DNA from: Halosaccharopolyspora lacisalsi
Lineage (GTDB): Bacteria; Actinomycetota; Actinomycetes; Mycobacteriales; Pseudonocardiaceae
Length of the DNA stretch: 64,000 nt
Direction of reading: 5' to 3'
NCBI RefSeq assembly: GCF_014137975.1
Contig: NZ_JACGWZ010000001.1
Coordinates: forward strand, 1,426,001 to 1,490,000
Of this stretch, positions 7,452 to 16,320 are shown in pieces (the stretch's first letter is position 1; every line of letters begins with the position of its first letter). The notes beneath the pieces are model-generated. The model was not told where the DNA came from. It was given only the letters and a program-made list of their open reading frames with translations, and made no database searches. The translations under genes were made by a program, and so were the position numbers.

Positions 7452-9323
7452 ATGGAAGCACTCGTGTGGCTGCTGGTCGCGGTGCCGTTGGGCACCGGTG
7501 CGGTGCTGGCGTGCACTGGTCGGCGTGGTGATCGGCCCGCCCCCGCGGTCGGGATCACGGCTGCGTCGGTGACGCTGGTGTTGGCCGTGCTGGCTGCGAT
7601 GTCACGTCCGGCCGTGTCGGTGCCGCTGTTCGCCGGGATCGAGGCCGGTCTGGCCGTCGACGGGCTCTCGGCGGTCCTCGTGATCACGGTCGCGGCGGTG
7701 ACGCTGTTCGTGCTGTGGTTTTCCACCGGGGAGTTCGCAGCGGACGAGCCGCGGGCGCGGTTCACCGGGCTGATGCTGGTCTTCGCCGGGGCGATGCTGG
7801 TCACCGTTACCGCCACGGGGCTGGGCGTGCTGCTCATGGGCTGGGAGGTCATGGGCGCGACGAGCTGGGCGCTGATCGGGTTCTGGTGGCGGGAACCGCA
7901 CCGCGTTCGGGCCGCCGACGTGGCGTTTCTGACCACCCGTGCGGCCGATCTCGGGCTGTACCTGGCGGCCGGGGCGGCGCTGGCCGGTGGTGTCGGTTCG
8001 CTGGCCTTGACGGAGCTTCCGCAGGCGTCGCAGCCGTGGATGGCGGTGCTCACCGCCGGGGTGGTGGTGGCCGCGGTGGGCAAGTCGGCGCAGCTGCCGT
8101 TTCACTTCTGGCTCTCGCGCGCCATGGAGGGCCCGAGCTCGGTCTCGGCGTTGTTGCACTCGGCGACCATGGTCGCCGCAGGCGGCTACCTGCTGTTGCG
8201 GCTGCAGCCGCTGCTGGCCGCGTCCGGGTGGGGCGAGCCGGTGATCGCCTGGACGGGGGCGGCCACGGCACTGGTGCTCGGTCTGGTCGCCGTCGCCCAG
8301 AGCGATCTCAAGCAGTTGCTGGCCGCGTCGACATCGGCGCAGATCGGGTTCATCGTGCTCGCGGCGGGCGCGGGGGGCGTGGCCGGCGGCACCATGCAGC
8401 TCGTGGCCCATGCCGCCACCAAGTCGGCGCTGTTCCTGGCCGCCGGAGCGTGGCTGACCGCGCTGGGCACCAAGGCGCTGCCCGCGCTGCGCGGTGCCGC
8501 ACGCCGGCATCGCCTGGTGGGGGTGACGTTCACGGTCGCCGCCGCGACTCTGGCGGGTGTGCCGCCGCTGTCGTTGTGGGTGACCAAGGACGCGGTGCTC
8601 GCCACGGCGTTGAAAGGCAGTCTCGGCCTCTATGCCACAGGGTTGGCCGCCGCGGTGGTGGCCGCGGTCTACAGCGCCAAAGCGGCGTGGGTGGTCTGGC
8701 AGCCGGAACCGGAGGATGCAGAGTCCGGTTGGGACACCGAACACGCCGGTACTCGCGAGGTGCCCGCATTCGCACGGCCCGCGCTGGTGGTACTGGCCGG
8801 TGCAGCCACCGTGCTCGGCGCTCTGGGGGTGCCGCCCGTGGCCCGTGCCCTCCAGGCGCTGATCGGCGTGGGAAGCCACTCCCTGCCGAAGGCCTGGGAA
8901 CTCGTGCTCTCCGCCGTGCTCGCTCTCACCGCCGCCTCCGCCACCTGGTGGTGGGGGGACCGTGCGGTTCCCGTTCCGCTCGCTGCTCGCCGGTGGCTGG
9001 GGCAGTGGATGCGGTTCGAGCGGCTCGCCGAGCTGCTCGTGGTGCGGCCGACGATGACCCTGGCTCGGACGCTGGCTGCTTTCGACGACCGGGTGCTCGA
9101 CCGAGTCGTGATGTCCGTGCCCGCCGCCGGGATGTGGTTGGCACGTCTGGTCGACCGCGGTGCCGAGACCCCGGTCGACGGAGTGGTGCGCCTCGTGGCC
9201 CAGGGAGCCAGGGGGCTTGGCACGCTCGCGCGTCGCCCGCAGACGGGCCAACTGCACCAGTACTACGCCCAGGCCGCCGCCGCGCTCGTCGTGCTGGCCC
9301 TGTTCCTCGTGTTCGTGAGGTAA
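7452..9323 (+). CDS. nuoL: NADH-quinone oxidoreductase subunit L-like (NuoL)
   Basis: Mrp-antiporter-type pump subunit, 623 aa, with about fourteen to sixteen helices. The key charged residues are present: MGWEVMGATSW (TM5 Glu), GKSAQLPFHFWL (TM7 Lys) and HSATMVAAGGYLL, with QSDLKQLLAASTSAQIG after it. A long C-terminal region (residues 420-623) should contain the lateral helix that ties the three pump units together. ATG start five bases after nuoK. Confidence 0.92.
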   Translation: MEALVWLLVAVPLGTGAVLACTGRRGDRPAPAVGITAASVTLVLAVLAAMSRPAVSVPLFAGIEAGLAVDGLSAVLVITVAAVTLFVLWFSTGEFAADEPRARFTGLMLVFAGAMLVTVTATGLGVLLMGWEVMGATSWALIGFWWREPHRVRAADVAFLTTRAADLGLYLAAGAALAGGVGSLALTELPQASQPWMAVLTAGVVVAAVGKSAQLPFHFWLSRAMEGPSSVSALLHSATMVAAGGYLLLRLQPLLAASGWGEPVIAWTGAATALVLGLVAVAQSDLKQLLAASTSAQIGFIVLAAGAGGVAGGTMQLVAHAATKSALFLAAGAWLTALGTKALPALRGAARRHRLVGVTFTVAAATLAGVPPLSLWVTKDAVLATALKGSLGLYATGLAAAVVAAVYSAKAAWVVWQPEPEDAESGWDTEHAGTREVPAFARPALVVLAGAATVLGALGVPPVARALQALIGVGSHSLPKAWELVLSAVLALTAASATWWWGDRAVPVPLAARRWLGQWMRFERLAELLVVRPTMTLARTLAAFDDRVLDRVVMSVPAAGMWLARLVDRGAETPVDGVVRLVAQGARGLGTLARRPQTGQLHQYYAQAAAALVVLALFLVFVR

Positions 9324-9326
9324 CCC

Positions 9327-10826
9327 GTGCTGTCGTTGATCGTGTTCCTCCCGCTGGCCGCCGCCGCGGTGCTCGTGGGCGTGCCCGCCTCCGCCGGCAA
9401 GCGGGTCTTCACAGGTAGCTGGGTGACCGTGGCCGCCGCCGATCTCGCCCTGGTCGTGGCCGCCTGGATCGGCTACGACCTCGGCGGTGGGTTGGCCTAC
9501 GAACAGCGACTGCCCTGGATCCCCAGCGCCGGGGTGAGCTACCACGTCGGCGTCGACGGGCTGTCACTGCCGCTGGTCGCGGTCACCGCGGCGCTGTTCC
9601 TGGCGTGCGCGATCTACTCGCTGCGCCAGACCCACCGGGTCAAGAGCTTCGTGCTGCTGTTCCTGGGCCTGCAGACGGTGAGCCTGGGCCTGTTCACCGC
9701 GCTGGACCTGATCCTGTTCTTCGTCTACTTCGACCTGTCCATCGTGGGCATGTACTTCGTCATCGCCCGCTGGGGACACGGGCGAGCCAGGCAGTCGGCC
9801 CTGACGTTCTTCCTCTACACCTTCCTCGGATCGCTGGCCCTGCTGCTGGGCTTCATCGGGCTGTACCTGGCCGCCGACCCGCACACCTTCGACATCGTCG
9901 CCCTCACCCGGACTAACCCCCTGGCGGGCGGTGAGCTCTACGGCGCGCTGGTGCTGCTCGCGATCGGCGTCGGCCTGGCGGTCAAGACTCCGACCGTGCC
10001 GTTCCACACCTGGCTGCCGCCGGCGCACACCGATGCCCCGGCTGCCGGGTCGGCGATCCTGGCCGGGGTGCTGCTGAAGATGGGCACCTACGGTTTCGTG
10101 CGCATCGCGATGCCGCTGCTCCCAGACACCTGGCGCCAGTACGCCGGAGTGGTCGTGGTCATCGGGGTGGTCTCGGTGCTCTACGGCGCGCTGGTGGCGC
10201 TGGCCCAGGAGGACTTCAAGCGCATGGTCGCCTACACCTCCGTCAACCACATGGGCTACGTCGTCCTGGCCGTCGGTGCGGCGGGCCTCGCCGCCGGCAG
10301 CGACGAACAGGCCCGCTCGCTGGCCGTGACCGGGGCGGTGACCCAGATGGTCAGCCACGGGCTGCTCACCGGTGCGCTGTTCCTGCTCGCCGGGGTGCTC
10401 CACGACAGGGCGGCCAGCTACGACATGGGTGCCTACTCCGGGCTGGCCGGCCCCGCTCCCGTCTTCGCCGGGGTGACCGGACTCGTCGTGTTCGCCTCGC
10501 TCGGCCTGCCCGGATTCTCCGGGTTCATCGCCGAGTTCCAGATCCTCGCCGGCAGCCTGGGTCCGGCCACGGTCGCCACGGCGCTGGCCCTGCTCGGCAT
10601 CCTGATCACCGCGGGACTGCTGCTGCGCGCGCTGCACCGGGTCTTCCTCGGGGAAGCGCGGATCCCCGGCGCGCCCGAGTCCGGCTTCACCGACCTGAAG
10701 CCGAGCGAGACCGCCTCGATCGTGCCCCTGCTCGCGCTGGCGATCCTGATCGGTGTGCTGCCGCGCTTCCTGCTCGACGTGATCGAACCCTCCTCGGCAA
10801 CGCTGATCGGGGTGGTGAGCTCGTGA
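9327..10826 (+). CDS. nuoM: NADH-quinone oxidoreductase subunit M-like (NuoM)
   Basis: Second antiporter-like pump subunit, 499 aa. AVKTPTVPFHTWLPPAHTDA with LAGVLLKMGTYGF is the diagnostic NuoM Lys region. The TM5 position usually held by Glu in FWELxLIPMYFLI reads VYFDLSIVGMYFVI, so the acid is kept as Asp. ASLGLPGFSGFIAEF near the C-terminus is canonical. GTG start three bases after the nuoL stop; the stop overlaps the nuoN start. Confidence 0.92.
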   Translation: MLSLIVFLPLAAAAVLVGVPASAGKRVFTGSWVTVAAADLALVVAAWIGYDLGGGLAYEQRLPWIPSAGVSYHVGVDGLSLPLVAVTAALFLACAIYSLRQTHRVKSFVLLFLGLQTVSLGLFTALDLILFFVYFDLSIVGMYFVIARWGHGRARQSALTFFLYTFLGSLALLLGFIGLYLAADPHTFDIVALTRTNPLAGGELYGALVLLAIGVGLAVKTPTVPFHTWLPPAHTDAPAAGSAILAGVLLKMGTYGFVRIAMPLLPDTWRQYAGVVVVIGVVSVLYGALVALAQEDFKRMVAYTSVNHMGYVVLAVGAAGLAAGSDEQARSLAVTGAVTQMVSHGLLTGALFLLAGVLHDRAASYDMGAYSGLAGPAPVFAGVTGLVVFASLGLPGFSGFIAEFQILAGSLGPATVATALALLGILITAGLLLRALHRVFLGEARIPGAPESGFTDLKPSETASIVPLLALAILIGVLPRFLLDVIEPSSATLIGVVSS

Positions 10827-12244
10827 ACATGAGTCCCGCCGCCCTCACCCCCGAACTGACTCTAACCGCCGGGGCCGTGCTCGGGATCCTGCTCGGCTCC
10901 TGGCTTCCCCGACACCGCCAGTGGGTGGTGCGCCTGCTTGCCGCGCTGGCCTGCCTCGTGGGCCTGGCCGCCACCGCCGCTGCAATAGGTGGTGCGCCGC
11001 AGCTGGTCTTCGGCGGTAGCTACGCGGTGGACACCGCCACCAACGCCGGACGGGTCATCGTGCTCGCCGCCACCCTGCTGACGATCTGCCTGTCGATCGA
11101 CACGGTCGGCTCTCACCCGCGCGAGACCGAGTTCTACGTGTTGATGCTGCTCGCGGCGCTGGGCACGATCATGCTAGTCGGCGCCACCGATTTGCTGCTG
11201 CTCATGGCCGGCTACCTGCTGGCCTCGGTCCCGCTGTACGCGCTGGCCGGGCTCGTCAAGGACGCCCTGGGCACTGAGGCGGCGCTGAAGTACTACCTCA
11301 TGGGCGCCCTGCTCGGTGTCACCATGCTCACCGGCATCACCGTCCTCTACGGCGCGGGCCGCTCCACCGGCTACGCCACGCTGGCCCAGAATCTGCCCGG
11401 CGCACCGCAGGCCGCGGTCGCGGTCGGCTTGGTCGCCGTCCTCGCCGGGCTCCTGTTCAAGATCGGTTCGGTGCCCGCGCACTTCTGGGTGCCCGACATC
11501 ACCGAAGGCGCCAGTACCCCGGTGGCCGCGTTCGTCACCACCGTGCCCAAGATCGGCGGCCTGATCGCCACCTACCGGCTGGTGGCCGAGGCCCTGCCCG
11601 CGGCAGGGGTGAACTGGCCGCTGCTGGTGGCCGTGCTGGCCACCGCGTCGATGACGCTCGGCAACCTGGCCGCGTTCTTCCAGGACACCGTGCGTCGCCT
11701 GCTGGCCTACTCCACGATCAGCCAGGTCGGGTACCTCCTGCTGGCCGTCGCCGTCGCCACCCGCAGTGAGCTGGCACTACCCGCGCTGCTGCTCTACCTG
11801 GCCGCCTACGCCGTGACCAACCTCGGCGCCTTCGCCGTCGTCGCCGCACTGCCCCACGCCCCGAACCTGGCCGACTACCGCGGCCTCGCACGTCGCCACC
11901 CCGGCCTCGCGGCGGCACTCGTCGTGTGCCTGCTCGGCCTGGTCGGCACACCGCCCACCGCCGTGTTCCTCGGCAAGCTCGAGATTTTCAGCGCCGCCAT
12001 CGACGGCGGCTACGCCTGGTTGGCCGTCGTCGCCGTCGTCAACACCATCGCCAGCCTCTTCTACTACCTGCGCTGGATCGCCCCCGCCTTTGCCGCGGAA
12101 CCCGAGACGTACTCGGAGGAAGTGCTCGCCCCAGCCGGACGCTGGCCGGCTCTCGGTGCCTACACCGCCGCAGCCGCGTCCCTGGCTCTCGGCGTCGCCG
12201 GCGGAGTGGTACTTCCCCTGGTGAGCGGTCCATTACTGCCATGA
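10823..12244 (+). CDS. nuoN: NADH-quinone oxidoreductase subunit N-like (NuoN)
   Basis: Third antiporter-like subunit, 473 aa from the GTG that overlaps the nuoM stop; an ATG six bases on is an alternative start. LFKIGSVPAHFWVPDITEG and TTVPKIGGLIATYRL carry the pump lysines. The TM5 segment AGYLLASVPLYALAG shows no Glu where canonical NuoN has ELLSLPLY, so this pump unit may lack its first acidic residue. Last gene of the operon; a strong hairpin follows at 12311. Confidence 0.9.
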   Translation: MNMSPAALTPELTLTAGAVLGILLGSWLPRHRQWVVRLLAALACLVGLAATAAAIGGAPQLVFGGSYAVDTATNAGRVIVLAATLLTICLSIDTVGSHPRETEFYVLMLLAALGTIMLVGATDLLLLMAGYLLASVPLYALAGLVKDALGTEAALKYYLMGALLGVTMLTGITVLYGAGRSTGYATLAQNLPGAPQAAVAVGLVAVLAGLLFKIGSVPAHFWVPDITEGASTPVAAFVTTVPKIGGLIATYRLVAEALPAAGVNWPLLVAVLATASMTLGNLAAFFQDTVRRLLAYSTISQVGYLLLAVAVATRSELALPALLLYLAAYAVTNLGAFAVVAALPHAPNLADYRGLARRHPGLAAALVVCLLGLVGTPPTAVFLGKLEIFSAAIDGGYAWLAVVAVVNTIASLFYYLRWIAPAFAAEPETYSEEVLAPAGRWPALGAYTAAAASLALGVAGGVVLPLVSGPLLP

Positions 12245-12310
12245 TCGGCGGTGGTGGACCACGTTTCGGGTGAATCCACGGTGGAGGCCGACGTGCTCGC
12301 CACCCTGACG

Positions 12311-12334
12311 ACATCCGGGGTTTCCCCCGGATGT
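12311..12334. terminator. Hairpin after the nuo-like operon
   Basis: Perfect 10-bp inverted repeat (ACATCCGGGG and its complement) around the loop TTTC, 67 bp after the nuoN stop and 79 bp before the methyltransferase. No T-run follows, which is common for actinobacterial terminators. Confidence 0.65.
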
Positions 12335-12412
12335 GCCCGGTTCGTCCTCGCGCCATGCTTGTGGTAGCGGGTCGGGTGCGCCGTTCCCGTCGCAGTGACG
12401 GAAGAGGTGGGG

Positions 12413-13042
12413 ATGATGCCGACGTTGACCAACACCGACGTGGTCCGGTTCTTCGACAAGATCGCTCACCGCTACGACCGGCAGATCGGGGTGTGCGAGC
12501 GGTTCTTGTTTCCCGGCAGCCGGCGGTGGGCCGTCGAGCACGCCCGCGGCCGGGTCGCGGAGATCGCGGTCGGAACCGGACTGAACCTACCGCTGTATCC
12601 GGCCGACGTCACGGTGGTCGGGGTCGAGTTGTCCGAACGGATGCTGGCCCTCGCCCGCGAGCGCGTGACCACCGAAGCGCTTGTTGACCGGGTCGAGCTG
12701 CACCAAGGTGATGTCCAGGCCTTGCAGCTGCCCGATGCCAGTATCGACACGGTCGTGTCCACCTTCACGATCTGCACCATCCCGGACCCGGCCGCCGCAG
12801 TGCGCGAGGCCTACCGCGCACTGCGACCTGGCGGACGTTTCGTGCTGGTCGAGCACGGGCCGTCGGACAATGCGATCCTGCGTGCGGGGATGCGACTGGC
12901 CGAACACGGCACCGCTCGTCTCCTCGCCGACCACCTCACCCGCGATCCGGTGCCACTGCTTGAACAGGCGGGGTTCCGGGTCGAGGCCGTGTCGCGGGCC
13001 AAGGCCGGCATCGCCTTCCGCGTGCTCGCCAACCGACCGTGA
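12413..13042 (+). CDS. Class I SAM-dependent methyltransferase
   Basis: Soluble 209-aa methyltransferase of the UbiE/Coq5-like class. The AdoMet site AEIAVGTGLNLPLY (motif I) is followed by VVGVELSERMLALARER with the acidic ribose ligand, HQGDVQALQLPDASIDTVVSTFTICTI (motifs II and III), then LRPGGRFVLVEHG. Paired ATGs at 12413 and 12416 follow GAGGTGGGG; the GTG at 12395 lacks a ribosome site. It stands alone between two hairpins. The substrate (quinone, lipid or small molecule) is unknown. Confidence 0.8.
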   Translation: MMPTLTNTDVVRFFDKIAHRYDRQIGVCERFLFPGSRRWAVEHARGRVAEIAVGTGLNLPLYPADVTVVGVELSERMLALARERVTTEALVDRVELHQGDVQALQLPDASIDTVVSTFTICTIPDPAAAVREAYRALRPGGRFVLVEHGPSDNAILRAGMRLAEHGTARLLADHLTRDPVPLLEQAGFRVEAVSRAKAGIAFRVLANRP

Positions 13043-13106
13043 CATCCGGCCCGGATCACGCCGTTCACGTGCCGCCGGGGTCTCGACATGATCGAAATCG
13101 ATTGGG

Positions 13107-13146
13107 CCGAGGGGTCCGAGGGCTGGCATACCCTCGGGCCCCTCGG
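13107..13146. terminator. Strong bidirectional hairpin
   Basis: A 16-bp stem with one mismatch (CCGAGGGG-TCCGAGGG against its complement) around an 8-base loop. It lies between the convergent methyltransferase and MFS genes and can terminate both. Confidence 0.7.
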
Positions 13147-13214
13147 GCAGCCACGGCGCACCGTCCTGCGCGAACCACGGTGGTGGTGTACCGGGAGCGC
13201 GGAAGGGAAGGAGG

Positions 13215-14588
13215 TCAACGCCGCTGCGGCGAGTGCTCCGTACCGATCAGCGGTAGTGGTGCCGTCTGTTCCTCCGAAGCCTCCTCTGAGCGGGGTTCCG
13301 CACCGTATTCCGGATTGTCGGTGTCTCCGCTGGTCGTGTTCTCGGTACGAGCGGGTTCGGCGGCGAGGACGCTGCCGATCGCGCAGGCCGTGGCCATGAC
13401 GACGATGGTCGGCGCCACGGGCATGAGCCCGATCAAGGGTCCGGCCAGCAGCGGTCCGGCCGCTTGGCCGATGAGCAGGAAGCTGTTGGCCGAGCTGACG
13501 AAGCCGCTGCGGTGCTGCTGGGGTGCGTGGTTGCCGAAGTGCAGGAACAGCGACTGGGCCAGGGCGGCGAAGGCGAAGCCCTGCACGAGCCGCAGCGGGA
13601 TGAGCAGGGCCGGATCGAGGGGGAGAGCCAGTGGCGCGATGCTGACGGCGCAGGCGGCCGCGGCGAGCGCGAAGGTCCGCAGGGGGCGCTTGCTGATGTC
13701 GTTGTGCTTGCCCCACCAGAACGAGCCGAGCAGGGTGGCTCCCCACATCACAGAGTAGAGCACGCCGACCCACAGGCTGGCCGAGCCCTGATCGGGCACG
13801 GTGTTGCTGACCTGCGCGGCGAAGACGGGGATGAGTCCGTAGACGCCGAAGTAGGCGCCGATGGCGGCCAGGGCCAGCGGTACGGCCCCGGGCACCCGCG
13901 TCACGCTGGGGCGCCGTGTGCGGCGCGATGCCCCCGTGGGCGTGTTGTCGCCGGTGGGCTCGCTGGCCGGTTCGTGCAGTCCGAGGGCACACGCTGCCGC
14001 CAGCAGGACCGCGGCGGCGGCGATGACCAGCATGAGGGGGCGCAGCCCTCCTGCTCCGACGAACACCCCTCCCGCGACCGGTCCGACCAGTGCCCCGGCG
14101 GCGGTGGCGCTGAAGGACTTGCCCAGCGACGAGCCGCGCTTCTTTCCGGAACCGACCGAGCCGGCGAAGGCCGCGGCGGCCTCGACCACCCCGCCGAGCG
14201 TGCCCTGCAGCAGACGTCCTGCAACCAGCAGCAGCGGGGTGGTGGCGGTGGCCATGACGCCCATGGCCACCGCCAGTCCCAGCAGGGCGCGCACGACCAT
14301 CCACTTGCGACCGACCCGGTCACCGATCCGGCCCCAGAGGGGAGTGGCCACGGTCAGGGCCAGCGCCGGGGCGGCGATGGCCACCCCGGCCCAAGTCTGC
14401 GTCGCGGCCACCGAACCGGTGCCCATGCCCTGCAGGTAGAAGGGCATGATCGGCACCAGCATCATCAGCCCGGCGGTGTTGACGAACTGCCCGGCCCACA
14501 ACAGCATCAGATTCCGGCGATGGGTCGCCCTCGAGTAACTCTGCTCCGGGGCGGCTACGAAAATCTCTCCTCGCAGCGTGCGGGTCAT
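13215..14588 (-). CDS. MFS efflux transporter
   Basis: Twelve-helix major facilitator of 457 aa from the ATG at 14588, which overlaps the stop of the PLP enzyme (ATGA). The TM2-3 loop GRIGDRVGRKWMVV is the MFS signature, and AGRLLQGTLGGVVEA follows in TM4. The C-terminal 30 residues are polar. The overlap with an SbnA-like gene suggests export of the amino acid or amino-acid-derived product made by that enzyme, as in siderophore and diaminopropionate clusters. That role is an inference. Confidence 0.8.
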   Translation of the reverse strand: MTRTLRGEIFVAAPEQSYSRATHRRNLMLLWAGQFVNTAGLMMLVPIMPFYLQGMGTGSVAATQTWAGVAIAAPALALTVATPLWGRIGDRVGRKWMVVRALLGLAVAMGVMATATTPLLLVAGRLLQGTLGGVVEAAAAFAGSVGSGKKRGSSLGKSFSATAAGALVGPVAGGVFVGAGGLRPLMLVIAAAAVLLAAACALGLHEPASEPTGDNTPTGASRRTRRPSVTRVPGAVPLALAAIGAYFGVYGLIPVFAAQVSNTVPDQGSASLWVGVLYSVMWGATLLGSFWWGKHNDISKRPLRTFALAAAACAVSIAPLALPLDPALLIPLRLVQGFAFAALAQSLFLHFGNHAPQQHRSGFVSSANSFLLIGQAAGPLLAGPLIGLMPVAPTIVVMATACAIGSVLAAEPARTENTTSGDTDNPEYGAEPRSEEASEEQTAPLPLIGTEHSPQRR

Positions 14589-15565
14589 GAGCGCACCGCC
14601 TGCTGTGGTTCCTGCCACGGCTCGGCCAGCCCCGCCGCCCACTCGTCGTCGTAGACGAGGTCGAGGTAGCGTTCACCGCGATCGGGCAGCAGGGTCACGA
14701 TCCGTGCGGGTTGCTCCAGCCGTGAGACCAGGTGCTCGAGCCCGGTCACCACCGCACCGCAGGAGCCACCGCCGAAGATCTTCTCGGTGGTCAGCAGTCG
14801 GCGGCACCCGGCGACGGACTCGGCATCGGCGACGTGGACGACCTCGTCGATCTCGTCGGGATCGAGGATCTCGGGCACCCGGCTGGCCCCGAAACCGGGA
14901 AGCTGCCGCGGACCGGCCTGCGCCCCGAAGATCACCGACCCGACGGCGTCGACGGCCACCACCTTCAGGTGGGGACTGTCCTGGCGGAGCCGCCGTGCGA
15001 TGCCTTGGATGGAGCCGGTCGTCGACACCGCCGCCACGAGGTAGTCGATCGGCCCGTCGACCGCGCGCAGGATCTCCTCGCCGGCGGTGTCGTGGTACGA
15101 CCGCCAGTTGCGGTCGTTGGCGTACTGGTTGACCAGCACGGCCCCGGAAGTGGAGGTCACCAGTTCCCGGGCGCGGCGCACCCGGGTGTGCAAGTAGCCG
15201 CCGGAGTCGTCGGGCTCGGTGACCATGTCGACATCGGCGCCGAACAGCTCCAGCAGGCGCAGGTTCGCCGGCGAGGTCTTCGGATCGACCACGGCGGTGA
15301 ACGACAGCCCGTGCAGGCTCGCCGCCATGGCAAGGGCGATGCCCAGGTTGCCCGAAGTGCTCTCCACCAGACGCATCCCCGGTCGCAGGCTACCGTCACC
15401 CAGGCCCTGCTCGACGATGTAGCGCGCGGGGCGATCCTTCATGCTGCCGCCTGGGTTGAGCATCTCCAGCTTGGCCAGCACCTCCGCGTGCGGCTCGGGA
15501 AAGCAGCGGTCGAGACGCACCATCGGGGTGGATCCGACACAGTCGAGTACCGAATCGTGAATCAA
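14585..15565 (-). CDS. Cysteine synthase-family PLP enzyme, SbnA-like
   Basis: Fold-type II PLP enzyme of 326 aa, the size of SbnA, which joins O-phosphoserine and glutamate on the way to 2,3-diaminopropionate. The PLP lysine is K43 in NPGGSMKDRPARY; ESTSGNLGIALA (68-79) is the substrate loop; STTGSIQGI binds the phosphate; FGGGSCGAV lies near the end. The TTG start at 15565 is chosen because AGGAGG lies six bases before it and IHDSVLDCVGSTPMVRL is the normal N-terminus. No SbnB partner is adjacent, so a cysteine-synthase role remains possible. Confidence 0.8.
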   Translation of the reverse strand: MIHDSVLDCVGSTPMVRLDRCFPEPHAEVLAKLEMLNPGGSMKDRPARYIVEQGLGDGSLRPGMRLVESTSGNLGIALAMAASLHGLSFTAVVDPKTSPANLRLLELFGADVDMVTEPDDSGGYLHTRVRRARELVTSTSGAVLVNQYANDRNWRSYHDTAGEEILRAVDGPIDYLVAAVSTTGSIQGIARRLRQDSPHLKVVAVDAVGSVIFGAQAGPRQLPGFGASRVPEILDPDEIDEVVHVADAESVAGCRRLLTTEKIFGGGSCGAVVTGLEHLVSRLEQPARIVTLLPDRGERYLDLVYDDEWAAGLAEPWQEPQQAVRS

Positions 15566-15820
15566 CGCGAACCTCCTGACAGCGACCCGAACCGGTCGAC
15601 GGTGGTGGTCGCTGAAAACGAGTTGGGGAAACCTGAGAAGGAACTGAGGAAGTTCTCCGAGGGGAGCGTCCTGCACGAGAGGGTGGACCGATGTCACCGT
15701 GCTCCTGACAGATGTCGGGAGCAGTCGTCGATCGAGAAGCAAAACGCCTTCACGAAAAGGTGCTGCTTCAGCAGATGTTCATCGCCCGTTTTCCGGTGAG
15801 AACGCTTCCTCGCGCTCGCA

Positions 15821-16318
15821 TCACGTTCGTGACACGCAGGTGAATGTCAGAAGATCCGTTCCGGACGGCCGCCAGGGCGGTCGGGACGACCACTGCCGGT
15901 GGCGAGTCCGCAACCAGGACAGGAGGGGGCGGCCGAAGGTGATCCCGATGGCGGCGACGAACAGCCGAGGGCCCAGGTCGACCATGTCGGAGTGAGTGAA
16001 GCGAGCAGGGGGTGTCCAGGAAAAAACCGGCCCCGCGTGGCAATGTGGAGACTCGTCGCCATGTCGGTGATCACCATCGGCTCGGGTGGGGTGTGCTGAA
16101 CCCGAGCCATCCGCCGAGGACGGTCCGGACTCCTGCGTCCCCTGCCGCAGGGTGTCCATTTCGGAAGCGCCGGGCGCTGTGTGGCTCATCAGCGCTGCGT
16201 GCGCGGGTAAACCGTGCGTCGGAAGCAGACTGAAATGCCCGATGAGGAAGCCGACAAGAACAATGGGCAACGCGAGGAACGCCTTCCGGGCGTGCCGCCG
16301 AACGGTCAACTCCCTCAT
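15821..16318 (-). CDS. Small His-rich membrane protein (DUF6153-like)
   Basis: 165-aa protein with an N-terminal membrane segment (KAFLALPIVLVGFLIGHFSLL), a polar extracytoplasmic stretch rich in His (DGDHRHGDESPHCHAG) and a second hydrophobic segment (VDLGPRLFVAAIGITFG). This layout recalls DUF6153-type proteins found near copper genes in actinobacteria; the family name is tentative. The ATG at 16318 is two bases after the stop of a 41-codon reading frame. A BlaI-type operator lies 160 bp upstream, placing it in the same putative regulon as the multicopper oxidase. Confidence 0.55.
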   Translation of the reverse strand: MRELTVRRHARKAFLALPIVLVGFLIGHFSLLPTHGLPAHAALMSHTAPGASEMDTLRQGTQESGPSSADGSGSAHPTRADGDHRHGDESPHCHAGPVFSWTPPARFTHSDMVDLGPRLFVAAIGITFGRPLLSWLRTRHRQWSSRPPWRPSGTDLLTFTCVSRT

Positions 16319-16320
16319 GG

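Noticed and set aside
7452-9323. Possible DabB of a DAB inorganic-carbon pump
   Set aside because: No DabA-type partner is present and all other membrane-arm nuo genes are; the NuoL assignment fits better.
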